Shown here: piece by piece, positions 17,624-27,057 of the stretch
Numbering within the stretch: position 1 is the stretch's first letter
Layout of the letters: each line of letters starts with the position of its first letter
Origin: JAIRVZ01 sp031553415
Lineage (GTDB): Bacteria > Bacteroidota > Bacteroidia > Bacteroidales > Azobacteroidaceae
DNA length: 37,413 nucleotides
NCBI GenBank assembly: GCA_031553415.1
Contig: JAVBLO010000039.1
Span: forward strand, 1 to 37,413
Reading direction: 5' to 3'
Notes under the pieces: model-generated
Told to the model about the DNA's origin: nothing
What the model saw: only the letters and a program-made list of their open reading frames with translations
Database searches by the model: none
Made by a program: the position numbers and the translations under genes

Positions 17624-17893
17624 TTATTCTATTTTTTGGACAGTTAACCAGTCCATGGGAAACAAAAGGGCGCCAAAAATATAGTACAAAGCATTGGGAG
17701 CCATGCCGATATAGTCTCCAATCATTTTGATTCTGATTATTTCTTTGTAATGTTCCTGCACGGGCATAAAGAAGCTCTTGTCGGCATAAACCTTGGCTGG
17801 AAGAAAACCGAAACGTTTTTGATAAAGCCTCACCTGCAAGTCCATATCGGAAGATTCGTTGTATGCATCCCAACTGAATGATAGCATCCGCAA
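17624..17893 (-). pseudogene. Fragment of an IS1182/DDE-type transposase with an unidentified tail
   Basis: An 89-codon ORF. The first ~40 residues (LSFSWDAYNESSDM, then LYQKRFGFLPAKVYADKSF) match the style of the central segment of IS1182-group DDE transposases, where a YKxRFGxYPxxVxADKIY-like stretch is conserved. The rest, from about 17770 down to the stop (including GDYIGMAPNALYYIFGALLF), is not recognised and may be a third piece of DNA. At well under a quarter of a full transposase, it cannot be active. It is joined directly to the IstB fragment. Confidence 0.5.
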
Positions 17894-18005
17894 AAGGGTT
17901 GCAAGCCAAAATCATCCAGTATCAACAGGTCCTCCTTTCTACCTTTCTCAGTTCTATCTGCATTGTTCCTTTGGCTTTTGCCGCTTTTAGGGCACTCCTT
18001 GCATA
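17889..18005 (-). pseudogene. Frameshifted remnant of an IS21-type IstB ATPase
   Basis: One frame gives YARSALKAAKAKGTMQIELR and the next gives EDLLILDDFGLQPF, together matching the IstB segment that ends in the Walker B-like LLILDDFG motif. The frame change lies near 17930. Walker A and the C-terminus are absent, and the sequence switches at LQPF into the transposase fragment. This is decayed insertion-sequence debris. Confidence 0.55.
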
Positions 18006-18112
18006 TTGCAGGATGGAGCAATTATGGGTAACAAGGATAATTCCGGGAACAACCCACTTGCAGAAAATTAATCTGTGAGGGGAATGCTCAGTCATAAGAG
18101 AAATATTTTAAC
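18006..18112. other. Non-coding stretch between IS debris and the DUF4153 gene terminator
   Basis: No convincing coding sequence. In-frame translation upstream of the IstB remnant gives no recognisable protein. It probably belongs to the same debris. Confidence 0.4.
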
Positions 18113-18152
18113 ACTATTGACCGACTAATTTTGATTTTAGTCGGTTAATAGT
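18113..18152 (-). terminator. Hairpin downstream of the DUF4153 gene
   Basis: 18113-18128 (ACTATTGACCGACTAA) pairs with 18137-18152 (TTAGTCGGTTAATAGT): 16 pairs with one G-T wobble and an eight-base loop. On the minus strand it lies about 70 bases after the stop and is followed by a short AT-rich run. Confidence 0.6.
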
Positions 18153-18221
18153 TAAAATTATTGTTGAATAAAATTTAAACAGGCTCTAATTTTTTGTTGA
18201 TAAATATTTATGGGAATAATA

Positions 18222-20051
18222 TTATTTTTTCTTTATCAACAATATAAAGCGGAGACCGCTAACATTGATGCTGTCTCCGGTATAATATCCTTCAAGTTCT
18301 GAAACATTGAATAAAAATTTATGCCTTGAAGAATTCATTTCAAAGTTCATGTTGTTATCTTCAGAATTTGAGTAATAATTGTTTTCAACGTTGTAGCCAT
18401 TGGACTTTAAAAGTTCAATATATTGCGGCATAGATTTGGTAATAATTTCATCGTCATCTGTTAATACCAGTTTTTTTTTCGAAAAATAAATATTACAATA
18501 TGAGCTTTGAAGATTAAGATTAATGCCATTTTCTACTTCTCCAGACAAGTATCTTTCTTTCATCATATAATTATAATCTGATATATTCAGTAAATTATTT
18601 TCTTTTCCGCGCCAATAAAAATACCTGTTTGAGGATTTTTCATAATAATAGGTGGAAGTATTTTTCAATTTTAATTTTTGGGCAACTGTGTGACGATCAA
18701 GGCTACGTTCTTCCCTGTATTCATAATCTCCCTTCAAATCCATATTCCAATGCTCTTCCAGGTGTTTTAATCCGTTTTCACAATCTTCCAGGAAATCTGT
18801 TATCTGGTTGATTTCAGAGCAGATGCTATCATTCAGTTGGGATGTTTTAAGTGTGTCCGGCTGTCCCGCAATAAACGCATGATTTTCTGAAAGTATTTCG
18901 TCTAAACGGTTTATCTGGTTTTTTTCAGAAACAGGATAAGCGCTCCATGGACCAAAGCCAACTAAAAGGGCAATAATAGCCAAAGATGCCGGAATAATTT
19001 TGATGTTTTTCTTTTTACTGAATATGAAGTAAAATATCATGACACCAACCCAGACAGAAGAAACAAAAATATAGTAACGGTTAGGGGTAAAGCCATAATC
19101 GCTGATTCTCCTTAATATAGCTACATAAAGTAATACTGATAATGGAGCCAGCGCAATGAAAAAATAGTGAGAGTATGTTTTGATCCATGAATTCCCTTCA
19201 TTATTTCGCAGCGGCCATACGAATAAAAATGATAAAATACCGATTGCAGATAAAGCTAATACCAAGTAACTAACCCAGCCCTGTGGTAGTTCCCATAAAA
19301 CAAGAATGCGTCCGGCGTAAGCATATAAAATTATGAAATATATGGTAACTAAAGGTATTAAGACAAATTGAGTGAATAATTTCAATCCTTTCGGATAGTC
19401 TTGTTCTACAATGGTAAATTCTTCCATAGAAGGGATTCTTGCTGCAAAATGCCAGGATCCGAATAGAAAAAAGAAAATGAAAAATAATTGTCCGTAGCGA
19501 TAATCTCTTATATCAACCTGGAACAAGAAATGAATAGCAAGTAATGCTAAAGCCAATCCTCCGAAGAGTGTAATTCCATAAAACGCAGAAACAAAAAAAC
19601 GTGAAATTACATTCTTACTAAATGACCAGAATTCGGAAGCTGAGTTCCTGTTTATAAAAGGAGCAACAGATATTGAAAGCATAGAAGCTAAACAAAACAA
19701 GGCCAGCAAAATTCCTTCTTGTTTTTTAAATTCTTTTAGTTCCGGAGTCAGGAAAAAATATAGGATAACCAATGCTGCGAAAAAGAACTGAATCCCTAGC
19801 TTATAGGCTTTATACCAGGATTTTGATTCCGCTAATAATGTGGAGCTTATTGAAATAAGAAAACCCAGAAGGGAAAACAAACCTATCTTAACCAGAAATT
19901 CCTGAAATTTATGATCGTAGTTAGTGACTTCCTTGTCAAATGCTATTACACATGCTATAACACCAATAATCGCAAATGCTATTGCAAATGGGAATCGCTT
20001 CAAAGCGCTTATGGCAGAAGCGATAATTTTGTGGAAAGAAGGTAGTTTCAT
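18222..20051 (-). CDS. DUF4153 multi-pass membrane protein
   Basis: A 609-residue inner-membrane protein. About eleven hydrophobic segments fill residues 20-390, with the DUF4153-like sequence FDKEVTNYDHKFQEFLVKIG near the first loop. After the last membrane segment a ~210-residue hydrophilic domain follows; it is rich in Tyr, Asn and Glu and should be extracytoplasmic or cytoplasmic depending on topology. Function is unknown for the family. The ATG at 20051 (MKLPSFHK) follows a -7 box at 20093. The gene ends among a 9-bp inverted repeat (18196-18204 with 18232-18240) that overlaps its last codons. Confidence 0.85.
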   Translation of the reverse strand: MKLPSFHKIIASAISALKRFPFAIAFAIIGVIACVIAFDKEVTNYDHKFQEFLVKIGLFSLLGFLISISSTLLAESKSWYKAYKLGIQFFFAALVILYFFLTPELKEFKKQEGILLALFCLASMLSISVAPFINRNSASEFWSFSKNVISRFFVSAFYGITLFGGLALALLAIHFLFQVDIRDYRYGQLFFIFFFLFGSWHFAARIPSMEEFTIVEQDYPKGLKLFTQFVLIPLVTIYFIILYAYAGRILVLWELPQGWVSYLVLALSAIGILSFLFVWPLRNNEGNSWIKTYSHYFFIALAPLSVLLYVAILRRISDYGFTPNRYYIFVSSVWVGVMIFYFIFSKKKNIKIIPASLAIIALLVGFGPWSAYPVSEKNQINRLDEILSENHAFIAGQPDTLKTSQLNDSICSEINQITDFLEDCENGLKHLEEHWNMDLKGDYEYREERSLDRHTVAQKLKLKNTSTYYYEKSSNRYFYWRGKENNLLNISDYNYMMKERYLSGEVENGINLNLQSSYCNIYFSKKKLVLTDDDEIITKSMPQYIELLKSNGYNVENNYYSNSEDNNMNFEMNSSRHKFLFNVSELEGYYTGDSINVSGLRFILLIKKK

Positions 20052-20092
20052 GTAGAGAGGTGTGATTTGTTAAAATGAATCTTTATGGAAGA

Positions 20093-20100
20093 CAAAGATA
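20093..20100 (-). promoter_or_regulatory. -7 promoter element (TATCTTTG) of the DUF4153 gene
   Basis: Exact TAnnTTTG on the minus strand, 41 bases before the ATG. No -33 TTTG is evident. Confidence 0.45.
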
Positions 20101-20141
20101 TGAAATTTAAATACATTTCATATAAAAATAGTTATTTTGAT

Positions 20142-20198
20142 ATCCTGCCGGGATAAACCACAACAACTAAAGTTATATCTGATTTATCCCGGCAGGAT
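20142..20198 (-). terminator. Hairpin terminator after the GH88 gene
   Basis: ATCCTGCCGGGATAAA (20142-20157) pairs perfectly with TTTATCCCGGCAGGAT (20183-20198) around a 25-base loop. It lies 70 bases after the GH88 stop on the minus strand. It is symmetrical and has no long T-tract on either side, so it may act as a stability stem. Confidence 0.65.
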
Positions 20199-20267
20199 TT
20201 TGAAAAACAGCTTAAAGTAATATCGTTAGCTGATATGAGATAAAATTATTTTTTTGATGTTTACAAA

Positions 20268-21473
20268 CTATCTGAATATTCTCATTAACGCTTCAACATA
20301 ATAGTAATCTGCATAATTCAGCGGTACATCTATTTCTGCTTTATGTGGTATGCTGCCTACACTATGCATTAGCAGGAAGCGATGGTTTTCTCCAACTTTT
20401 GCTTTGTAAGATGGAGATGAAAGATTTTTCAATATTTGTATTGCATCATCATGATAAAGAAGATTATCGCTGTATTGACTTAATTCAATCAAAGCAGAAG
20501 CTATGACAGCAGCAGCAGATACATCCCTTGGTTGTTTTTCTTTGTCCGGAGCATCAAAATCCCAATAAGGTATCATATCTTCGGGTAAATTCGGATTTTT
20601 CAGAATGAATTGTGCAATTTTACCGGCTTGTTTCAAATATTCGATATTTTTTGTGAAACGATAACAAACAGTGTAACCATATAATCCCCATGCTTGTCCA
20701 CGTGCCCATGCCGATTCGTGTGCATATCCCTGGGCTGTTTCCCGCATGCGTACATTACCTGTGATCGTGTCATAATCTATCACATGGTAAGAACTGTTAT
20801 CGCCCCGGAAGTGTTCTTTCAGTGTCCGGTTGGCATGGCTTACAGCAATTTTCCAGTAAGTGGAATCTCCCGACAAGATGGTTGCATTGAAAAGTAATTC
20901 CAGGTTCATCATGTTATCGATGATAACCGGAAATTGCCATCCCCGGCTGCTTTGCCAACTTCCGTCAGAAACATTCCATGATTGGATGCACCCTATTTTA
21001 GGGTTAAACCTTTTGGATAGCGAATTTGCAGCCTGAATGATAACATTTTTGTAATGTTCATTTTTCGTAATACGGTATGCATTTCCATATGAAGAGTTGA
21101 AAATGAAGCCTAAATCGTGTGACATGGTTAAATACTGGTCTTTTTCAAACAAGTTTTGCAATTGCTCTGCTGCATTTTCCCAGTTTTTATCTTTCGAGAA
21201 TTCATATAAATACCAGCAGGTTCCGGGGAAAAATCCTTCTGTCCAGTCTAAATAATCGGTTTCGTCGCTCCACACGATTCTTCCATCATGTACTGTGCGT
21301 GGAATACGGTTACTCTCAACAGCTTCTTTTTTTAAAAAATCAAGTTGTCTGGATGCATAAATTAATTCTTCTTTTGCAAATTCTTTATCAGAAATGTTTT
21401 TTTTGTTACATCCATAGCTGAAAAATGTTATTATGCATAACAATGCCATGAGGTAAATCGCTGTTTTTTTCAT
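20268..21473 (-). CDS. Glycoside hydrolase family 88 unsaturated glucuronyl hydrolase lipoprotein
   Basis: A 401-residue enzyme predicted to release the unsaturated uronic acid left at the non-reducing end of oligosaccharides by polysaccharide lyases. The fold is an alpha/alpha barrel. Visible family motifs are WTEGFFPGTCWYLYE, MSHDLGFIFNSSYG (D120) and VIIDNMMNLELL (D186), the two candidate catalytic aspartates, and ESAWARGQAWGLYG. A lipoprotein signal ends in SYGC, so Cys22 is probably lipidated. The longer frame starts at a TTG inside the promoter at 21513-21520, so I use the ATG at 21473. It is divergent from the HTCS regulator, a likely controller. It could act on pectin-derived or glycosaminoglycan-derived products. 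Confidence 0.92.
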   Translation of the reverse strand: MKKTAIYLMALLCIITFFSYGCNKKNISDKEFAKEELIYASRQLDFLKKEAVESNRIPRTVHDGRIVWSDETDYLDWTEGFFPGTCWYLYEFSKDKNWENAAEQLQNLFEKDQYLTMSHDLGFIFNSSYGNAYRITKNEHYKNVIIQAANSLSKRFNPKIGCIQSWNVSDGSWQSSRGWQFPVIIDNMMNLELLFNATILSGDSTYWKIAVSHANRTLKEHFRGDNSSYHVIDYDTITGNVRMRETAQGYAHESAWARGQAWGLYGYTVCYRFTKNIEYLKQAGKIAQFILKNPNLPEDMIPYWDFDAPDKEKQPRDVSAAAVIASALIELSQYSDNLLYHDDAIQILKNLSSPSYKAKVGENHRFLLMHSVGSIPHKAEIDVPLNYADYYYVEALMRIFR

Positions 21474-21512
21474 AAGGGGTAATTTTATTAGTACATTAAT
21501 CTTATTTTGCAT

Positions 21513-21541
21513 CAAATATATGTTGGTTTTAGTATCACAAA
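21513..21541 (-). promoter_or_regulatory. -7/-33 promoter of the GH88 gene
   Basis: Minus-strand TATATTTG (21520-21513) is an exact -7 match, and a TTTG (21541-21538) lies 17 bases upstream, near the usual -33 position. It supports the downstream start at 21473. Confidence 0.6.
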
Positions 21542-21666
21542 TGTATAAAATTATTCATTCTTTAATAGTGAAATGATTATTGTACGATTTTATACATTTT
21601 TTGAACAAAAATAGTAACTTTACAAGAAGAATTATTGCTTTTTTTGTATAATATAAATATCTATAT

Positions 21667-24600
21667 GTGAAAAACATAATTTTGATTTTAGGGATTTTTT
21701 TATTGTTTGCCGGAAATATTTGGGCTCGGCATGATATTGATTTTCTCCATTTGGGATTGGACGAAGGCCTTTCACAAATTTCTGTCAATACAATTTACCA
21801 GGATGAATATGAACAAATCTGGATTGGCACCCGTGATGGGCTGAATTTGTTTGACGGGAACAAAATAAAGGTTTTTTATTCGGAAAAATCAGATTCTACA
21901 GGTTTGCTTTATAGCCACATAAGGAAAATTTGCGGGGATAAGAATGGCTCTGTATTTATTAAAAATTCAGATGCTTTATCTGTTTATGATATCCGTAAGG
22001 AACAATTCCGGTTGATGATTCCAAAAGATGTGTTGGCAATTAATTATTCAAATAAACATTTATTGGTTGTTACACGTCAGGAAGTTCTAAAATATCTGCC
22101 GGAAAAATCTTCGTATGATACTCTGCATGTTTTTGAAAAATCTTTACCTGTTTCAAGTATTTGGGAAGATTCACAGCAAAATGTATGGTTGTCAACAGAT
22201 AAAGGTATATTTATTTTAGATAAAGGGAAAACATTAAAGTCAATTGTTCCTGAAGTTAAAGCAACCAATATTTTTGAAGATTCCAAACAAAATATCTGGA
22301 TTGGCACATGGGAAAACGGAGTATATATTTTTAACACGAATTTACAAATGACAAACCTTCGTGAAGGTTTTCTTGGCTCCGGTTTTGTCAGGGATGTGTG
22401 TGAAGATAACAATGGAAATTATTGGATAGGAACTTTTAAGGGTTTGGATTTATATGATCCTGTAAAGAAAACAGTTACTTCATATAATGAGGGAAAGGAA
22501 ACCGGCGAATTATCACATTCATCTGTGTGGTGTATTATGAAAGATAGTCAGGGGTCTATTTGGTTAGGAACATATTTCGGAGGCATTAATTATTTCAATC
22601 CAGAGTATACGTTTTATCATTATTATCTTTCCAATCCGGCCGATAAAATGACATTGAGTTCACCGATTGTCGGAAAAATGACAGAAGATAAGATTCATAA
22701 CCTTTGGATTTGTACGGAGGGTGGAGGATTGAATTTTTTTAACCGGAATACTCAAACTTTCAAATCTTACCGTCATGACCCTAAAAATTCCAACAGCATT
22801 TCTCATGATAACCTTAAAAGTATCTCGTATGATGAAGAAAAAGAGTTACTCTGGATTGGGACTCATACCGGAGGATTAAACCGTTTTGATATCCGCACAG
22901 AAACATTCCGCACATACCGTAAGGATCCTAAAGATCCTTATTCTTTGCCGGATGATGTTGTAAAAGATATTATCCCATATAAAGACCAACTGATTTTAGC
23001 TACATATAATGGTGTTTGTATGTTTAATCCTGAAACCGGTAAATGTGAAAATATGTTCCCCAAAGACAAGTTCGGGTATGATAATATTGAGACTGTTGTC
23101 AGTTTGTATTTAGATTCAGATAACCGTTTGTGGTTTTCTGTATATGGAGAAGGCATTTTCTGCTATAATTTTAAAACAAATCAATTGAAAAATTACAGGT
23201 ATTATGCTCATAATCTTAATACAATCAATGGCTTTGCTGTTTCCAATATCTTTCAGGATCATAAGTTCAGACTTTGGTTCGGTTCTTCTGAAGATGGATT
23301 GAGTTTATACAGACCAGAAACAGATGATTTTATTACTTTTACGACTCAGAATTCGGGTTTGTTAAGTAATAATATTGCAGAAATACAGGAATCCCGCTAT
23401 GGGTATCTGTTGGTTGCTACCGGACATGGATTTTCGCGGTTTGATGTTGATAGAGACCGGTTTTATAATTATAACAGGAAAAATGGTTTCCCTTTATCGG
23501 CCATTAATGATGGGGCTGCATATATTACTACCGACGGTGAAATTTTTCTCGGTGGGGTAACCGGATTGGTTTCTTTTTATGAAAAGGAATTGAATAAACA
23601 ACATAAATCTTACTTGATTAATTTGGAAAGATTGATGGTTAATAACCAAGACGTAAAACCTGGAGATGGAAGTAATATTCTTTCAGAATCCATACTTATG
23701 ACTGATAAAATCCGGCTTAATAACAAACATTCCGTGTTTTCAATAGATTTTTCGACTTCCAATTATATTTCATCAAATAAAAGAGATTTGGAATATAGGT
23801 TATTAGGATTTAATGAATCGTGGATAGATGTGGAGTCGCGTAGTGAAATTACGTATACTAATCTTGACCCGGGAAGTTACCTGTTGGAAATCCGGGAAAA
23901 AAATCCTGATTCTTCAGGGGATGTAATATCCCGTAGCCTTTTGATAGAAGTCGCTCCTCCTTTTTATAAGACCTGGGAGGCTTATCTGATTTATTTTACG
24001 TTGCTATGTCTTTTGGTTTGGTGGTTACTTAATTATTACAGGACGCGGACTTTATTGGTGTTGGAAAAGAAAGAAAAAATGCAGATTGAAGAGCTTAATC
24101 AAAAAAAATTACGTTTTTTCACCAATATTTCCCATGAATTCCGGACCCCTGTTTCTTTAATTATGGGACAAACGGAAATGTTGCTTGAATTTCCTAATCT
24201 TCAGCCTGCGGTTTTTAATAAAGCCCTGAGTATTTACAGGAATTCTAAAAAAATGGACGGACTGATTACTGAATTGATAGATTTCCGTAAACAGGAGCAA
24301 GGTTATATGAAACTTAAGGTTTGTAAACAGGATATTGTTTCTTTTTTGAAAGAAATTTATCTTTCGTTTAAGGAAAATGCCGAGTATAAAAAGTTAGAGT
24401 TTAACTTTTCTTCTTCGTGCGAATCTGCTTTTTTATGGTTTGATAGTAACCAGTTGCAAAAGGTATTTAATAATTTATTATCGAATGCTTTTAAGTATAC
24501 CCGGATAGATGGAAAAATAGAAATTGTAATATCCTGTCAGTCTGAAAATGTGGAGGTTAGGATTGAGGACTCCGGAATTGGCATTTCAAAAGAGGCATTG

Positions 24601-25695
24601 GATAAAGTTTTTGACCGTTTTTATCAGGAAGATAATCCGGAGAGTCCTGTACAAACCGGTTCCGGTATTGGTTTGGCGCTTGCCAAAGGAATTGTGGAGT
24701 TGCATAAAGGTGCAATCAGGGTTGTAAGTGAACCGGGCACCGGTAGCACATTTATTGTTACACTTCCTTTAAATTACCCATACAAGGACGGTGAAGTTAC
24801 GGTAGAGGAAAATCATGGATTTTCCGGTGAGTTTACCACAGAGCCATTTGAACCTCACGAAATTTCAGAACTGATGTCAGAGGTGCCTGAAGCACTTAAA
24901 AATGATGCTCCCAGAATTTTTATAGCTGAAGATAATGATGATTTGAGGGAAATGCTGGTTCAGATTTTTGAGTCTTTGTATCAGGTACAGGCCGTGCCTG
25001 ATGGCGAAAATGCTTTTGAGAAGATTCAGGAATGGCAACCCGATATTGTGTTGAGTGATGTGATGATGCCTAAAGTTTCCGGAACGGAGTTGTGTATGCA
25101 AATTAAATCTCATTTTGATACTTGCCATATCCCGGTCGTTTTGCTTACTGCCCAAACAAGTGTTGAGCACAATATCAGGGGATTGCAGACAGGCGCGGAT
25201 GATTATATAACCAAGCCGTTTAATATAAGGATGCTGATAACGAGGTGTAATAATCTGGTCAATGGTAGAAAGGTTTTGCAGGAAAAGTTCAGCAAACATC
25301 CTGTATTTTCAGCTCAACTGGTTGCTACAAATTCTTTAGATAAGGATATGATTGAAAAAGCTCAGGCAATTGTTGAAAAATATTTGGATGATTCTGAGTT
25401 TGATGTCAATGTTTTTGCCCAAGAGATGGCTTTGGGAAGAACTAAACTTTTTGCTAAAATAAAAGGTGTAACAGGACAGACTCCTAACGAATTTATCCAG
25501 ACTATCAGGTTGAAAAAGGGGGCGCAGTGGTTGAAAAATGCTCCGGAAATGTCAGTCGCAGATATTACTTATTCGTTAGGATTCAGCTCTCCAAGGTATT
25601 TCAGTAAATGTTTCAAAGAGGCTTTCGGTGTTTCTCCTGCTTTTTTCAGGAAAGGCACAGATGCAGATGAGTTGGAAGATGAAATGAATTCATAA
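21667..25695 (+). CDS. Hybrid two-component system regulator (HTCS)
   Basis: A 1342-residue one-protein sensor and transcription factor of the kind that controls polysaccharide-use genes in Bacteroidota. A signal peptide (1-21) is followed by a periplasmic sensor of Reg_prop beta-propeller repeats (about 30-650, with repeated WIGT and GLNxF motifs) and a Y_Y_Y domain (about 690-765). A membrane helix lies at about 772-791. The kinase has an H box ISHEFRTP with H823, N box NNLLSNAFKYT, and G boxes EDSGIGIS and GSGIGLALAKG. The receiver has phosphoacceptor D1131 and K1183, and the AraC-type helix-turn-helix ends the protein (about 1235-1335). GTG start chosen because the signal peptide follows directly. 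Its ligand is probably the oligosaccharide handled by the divergent GH88 enzyme. Confidence 0.96.
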   Translation: MKNIILILGIFLLFAGNIWARHDIDFLHLGLDEGLSQISVNTIYQDEYEQIWIGTRDGLNLFDGNKIKVFYSEKSDSTGLLYSHIRKICGDKNGSVFIKNSDALSVYDIRKEQFRLMIPKDVLAINYSNKHLLVVTRQEVLKYLPEKSSYDTLHVFEKSLPVSSIWEDSQQNVWLSTDKGIFILDKGKTLKSIVPEVKATNIFEDSKQNIWIGTWENGVYIFNTNLQMTNLREGFLGSGFVRDVCEDNNGNYWIGTFKGLDLYDPVKKTVTSYNEGKETGELSHSSVWCIMKDSQGSIWLGTYFGGINYFNPEYTFYHYYLSNPADKMTLSSPIVGKMTEDKIHNLWICTEGGGLNFFNRNTQTFKSYRHDPKNSNSISHDNLKSISYDEEKELLWIGTHTGGLNRFDIRTETFRTYRKDPKDPYSLPDDVVKDIIPYKDQLILATYNGVCMFNPETGKCENMFPKDKFGYDNIETVVSLYLDSDNRLWFSVYGEGIFCYNFKTNQLKNYRYYAHNLNTINGFAVSNIFQDHKFRLWFGSSEDGLSLYRPETDDFITFTTQNSGLLSNNIAEIQESRYGYLLVATGHGFSRFDVDRDRFYNYNRKNGFPLSAINDGAAYITTDGEIFLGGVTGLVSFYEKELNKQHKSYLINLERLMVNNQDVKPGDGSNILSESILMTDKIRLNNKHSVFSIDFSTSNYISSNKRDLEYRLLGFNESWIDVESRSEITYTNLDPGSYLLEIREKNPDSSGDVISRSLLIEVAPPFYKTWEAYLIYFTLLCLLVWWLLNYYRTRTLLVLEKKEKMQIEELNQKKLRFFTNISHEFRTPVSLIMGQTEMLLEFPNLQPAVFNKALSIYRNSKKMDGLITELIDFRKQEQGYMKLKVCKQDIVSFLKEIYLSFKENAEYKKLEFNFSSSCESAFLWFDSNQLQKVFNNLLSNAFKYTRIDGKIEIVISCQSENVEVRIEDSGIGISKEALDKVFDRFYQEDNPESPVQTGSGIGLALAKGIVELHKGAIRVVSEPGTGSTFIVTLPLNYPYKDGEVTVEENHGFSGEFTTEPFEPHEISELMSEVPEALKNDAPRIFIAEDNDDLREMLVQIFESLYQVQAVPDGENAFEKIQEWQPDIVLSDVMMPKVSGTELCMQIKSHFDTCHIPVVLLTAQTSVEHNIRGLQTGADDYITKPFNIRMLITRCNNLVNGRKVLQEKFSKHPVFSAQLVATNSLDKDMIEKAQAIVEKYLDDSEFDVNVFAQEMALGRTKLFAKIKGVTGQTPNEFIQTIRLKKGAQWLKNAPEMSVADITYSLGFSSPRYFSKCFKEAFGVSPAFFRKGTDADELEDEMNS

Positions 25696-25769
25696 GAAAA
25701 TATCGCTAAAAGAACATAATAATAAAATTCTGATTTTTCATCTTTCAATAATTTTTTAGTTTAAATATG

Positions 25770-26963
25770 TCAAATTTGTATATATGCCCGGTATTTGCTG
25801 TTTTCATTAACCGGGCAGAGCGATAAATATCCGGATTGTATTTTATCATCTGAAAATTTTGCAGGATAGGTTTCTTTCATTTTCGTATGCTTTTGTAAAA
25901 GTTCTCCGGATTTGTTACTGAAATCAATCTTAAAATATCCTGTTGCGTTTTCACTAAAGAAGTATTCTTGTAATTTGAAAGCCAATACTCCCATAGTTTT
26001 TCTCATATTGATTTCAACGCAAGGATGCAACCTGAACTGACCATTTTCAGCATAAATCATCATATCGATTCCAATATATCCATGATATAAAAAACCAAAA
26101 GACTGATTTAAGAATGATATGAGAGAATGTTTAATTCTTTCCAGTAAAGAAATGTCTACCAAAGTTTGCAACTTTTGTAGTATATTGTTTTGTGACGTTA
26201 CAATGTTTTTATCATAAGTTCCTTTTGTATCAGTTTCAAATAAAGATAATCCGGTAAAATCAACATTACCTGAACCATCTGAGTAAAAAAGCATGGCAAA
26301 ATCTACTTTCTTATTTAACACTTTTTCGAGCGAAATGGTTGACTGCTTTTTCAATATTCCAGATATTATTTGTTTTTCCGACTGGTGCAATTTTCCTGGA
26401 GGCAACCACAATAACCCTCTTCCGGAAGACGAATAAGGAGCTTTAGCCAATAGTTGCACAGAGCTTGATATTATAACATTTTCAATATCTTCAATGGTAG
26501 TATAAAATTGAGGAACAATATCTTTTGATATTTCCGGATGATGTTGAACAATAAAATCCATACCGTTTTTAGCCGTTTGCCGGCTGCATAACTGGATATA
26601 TTCTTCTTTCCATTCAGGTAATTGAAGGTTTAACTCATATTTGTTATTCAAGTTTTTGAAAAATCTGATACTTTGAGGAGAAATACCCCATGGTGATACT
26701 TTTATTCCAGATAGTAAATGTATTTTTCCAGGAATATCATTGATGCTGATTGCTTTTGCCACATGGCTCAATGACTGGATTGAGTCAATAAAATCTTTTG
26801 TTAGATCATCTTCAACCCAGACAAAATCGTTTGGTGACCCTGCATACCATGCCGGAAGAAAGCCTAAGTCGTACTGCATTTTAACTTGATTTACAGCAGG
26901 TGTATAGTAAGGAGAGGCATTGAGAACAGCAGTTTCGTGTCCGGGATTGAAATAGTGCAACAT
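25770..26963 (-). CDS. Conserved ATP-grasp-like protein of unknown substrate
   Basis: A 397-residue cytosolic protein I do not recognise by name. It begins MLHYFNPGHETAVLNASPYY and has no signal peptide. The middle and C-terminal parts look like an ATP-grasp fold: LLAKAPYSSSGRGLLWLP is like a glycine-rich ATP-binding loop, and GYIGIDMMIY followed by HPCVEINMRKTMG is like the metal-binding Glu/Asn strand. Such enzymes join a carboxylate to an amine through an acyl phosphate. It is divergent from the cobalamin riboswitch, with -7 boxes only about 50 bases apart. The neighbourhood suggests, but does not show, a link with corrinoid handling. Confidence 0.6.
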   Translation of the reverse strand: MLHYFNPGHETAVLNASPYYTPAVNQVKMQYDLGFLPAWYAGSPNDFVWVEDDLTKDFIDSIQSLSHVAKAISINDIPGKIHLLSGIKVSPWGISPQSIRFFKNLNNKYELNLQLPEWKEEYIQLCSRQTAKNGMDFIVQHHPEISKDIVPQFYTTIEDIENVIISSSVQLLAKAPYSSSGRGLLWLPPGKLHQSEKQIISGILKKQSTISLEKVLNKKVDFAMLFYSDGSGNVDFTGLSLFETDTKGTYDKNIVTSQNNILQKLQTLVDISLLERIKHSLISFLNQSFGFLYHGYIGIDMMIYAENGQFRLHPCVEINMRKTMGVLAFKLQEYFFSENATGYFKIDFSNKSGELLQKHTKMKETYPAKFSDDKIQSGYLSLCPVNENSKYRAYIQI

Positions 26964-26983
26964 TTGATTTATTTCTTTGGAGC

Positions 26984-26991
26984 CAAAATTA
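26984..26991 (-). promoter_or_regulatory. -7 promoter element (TAATTTTG) of the ATP-grasp-like gene
   Basis: Exact TAnnTTTG on the minus strand, 20 bases before the ATG at 26963. Confidence 0.5.
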
Positions 26992-27020
26992 CAGAATTTT
27001 TTCTTTTGATGTATATTTTA

Positions 27021-27051
27021 TTTGTGTAACTAAATTTTATTCCTACTTTTG
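27021..27051 (+). promoter_or_regulatory. -33/-7 promoter of the cobalamin riboswitch operon
   Basis: TTTG (27021-27024), a 19-base spacer and TACTTTTG (27044-27051): the closest full match to the Bacteroidota housekeeping promoter in the window. It predicts a transcript start near 27057. Confidence 0.75.
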
Positions 27052-27057
27052 CAAAAG

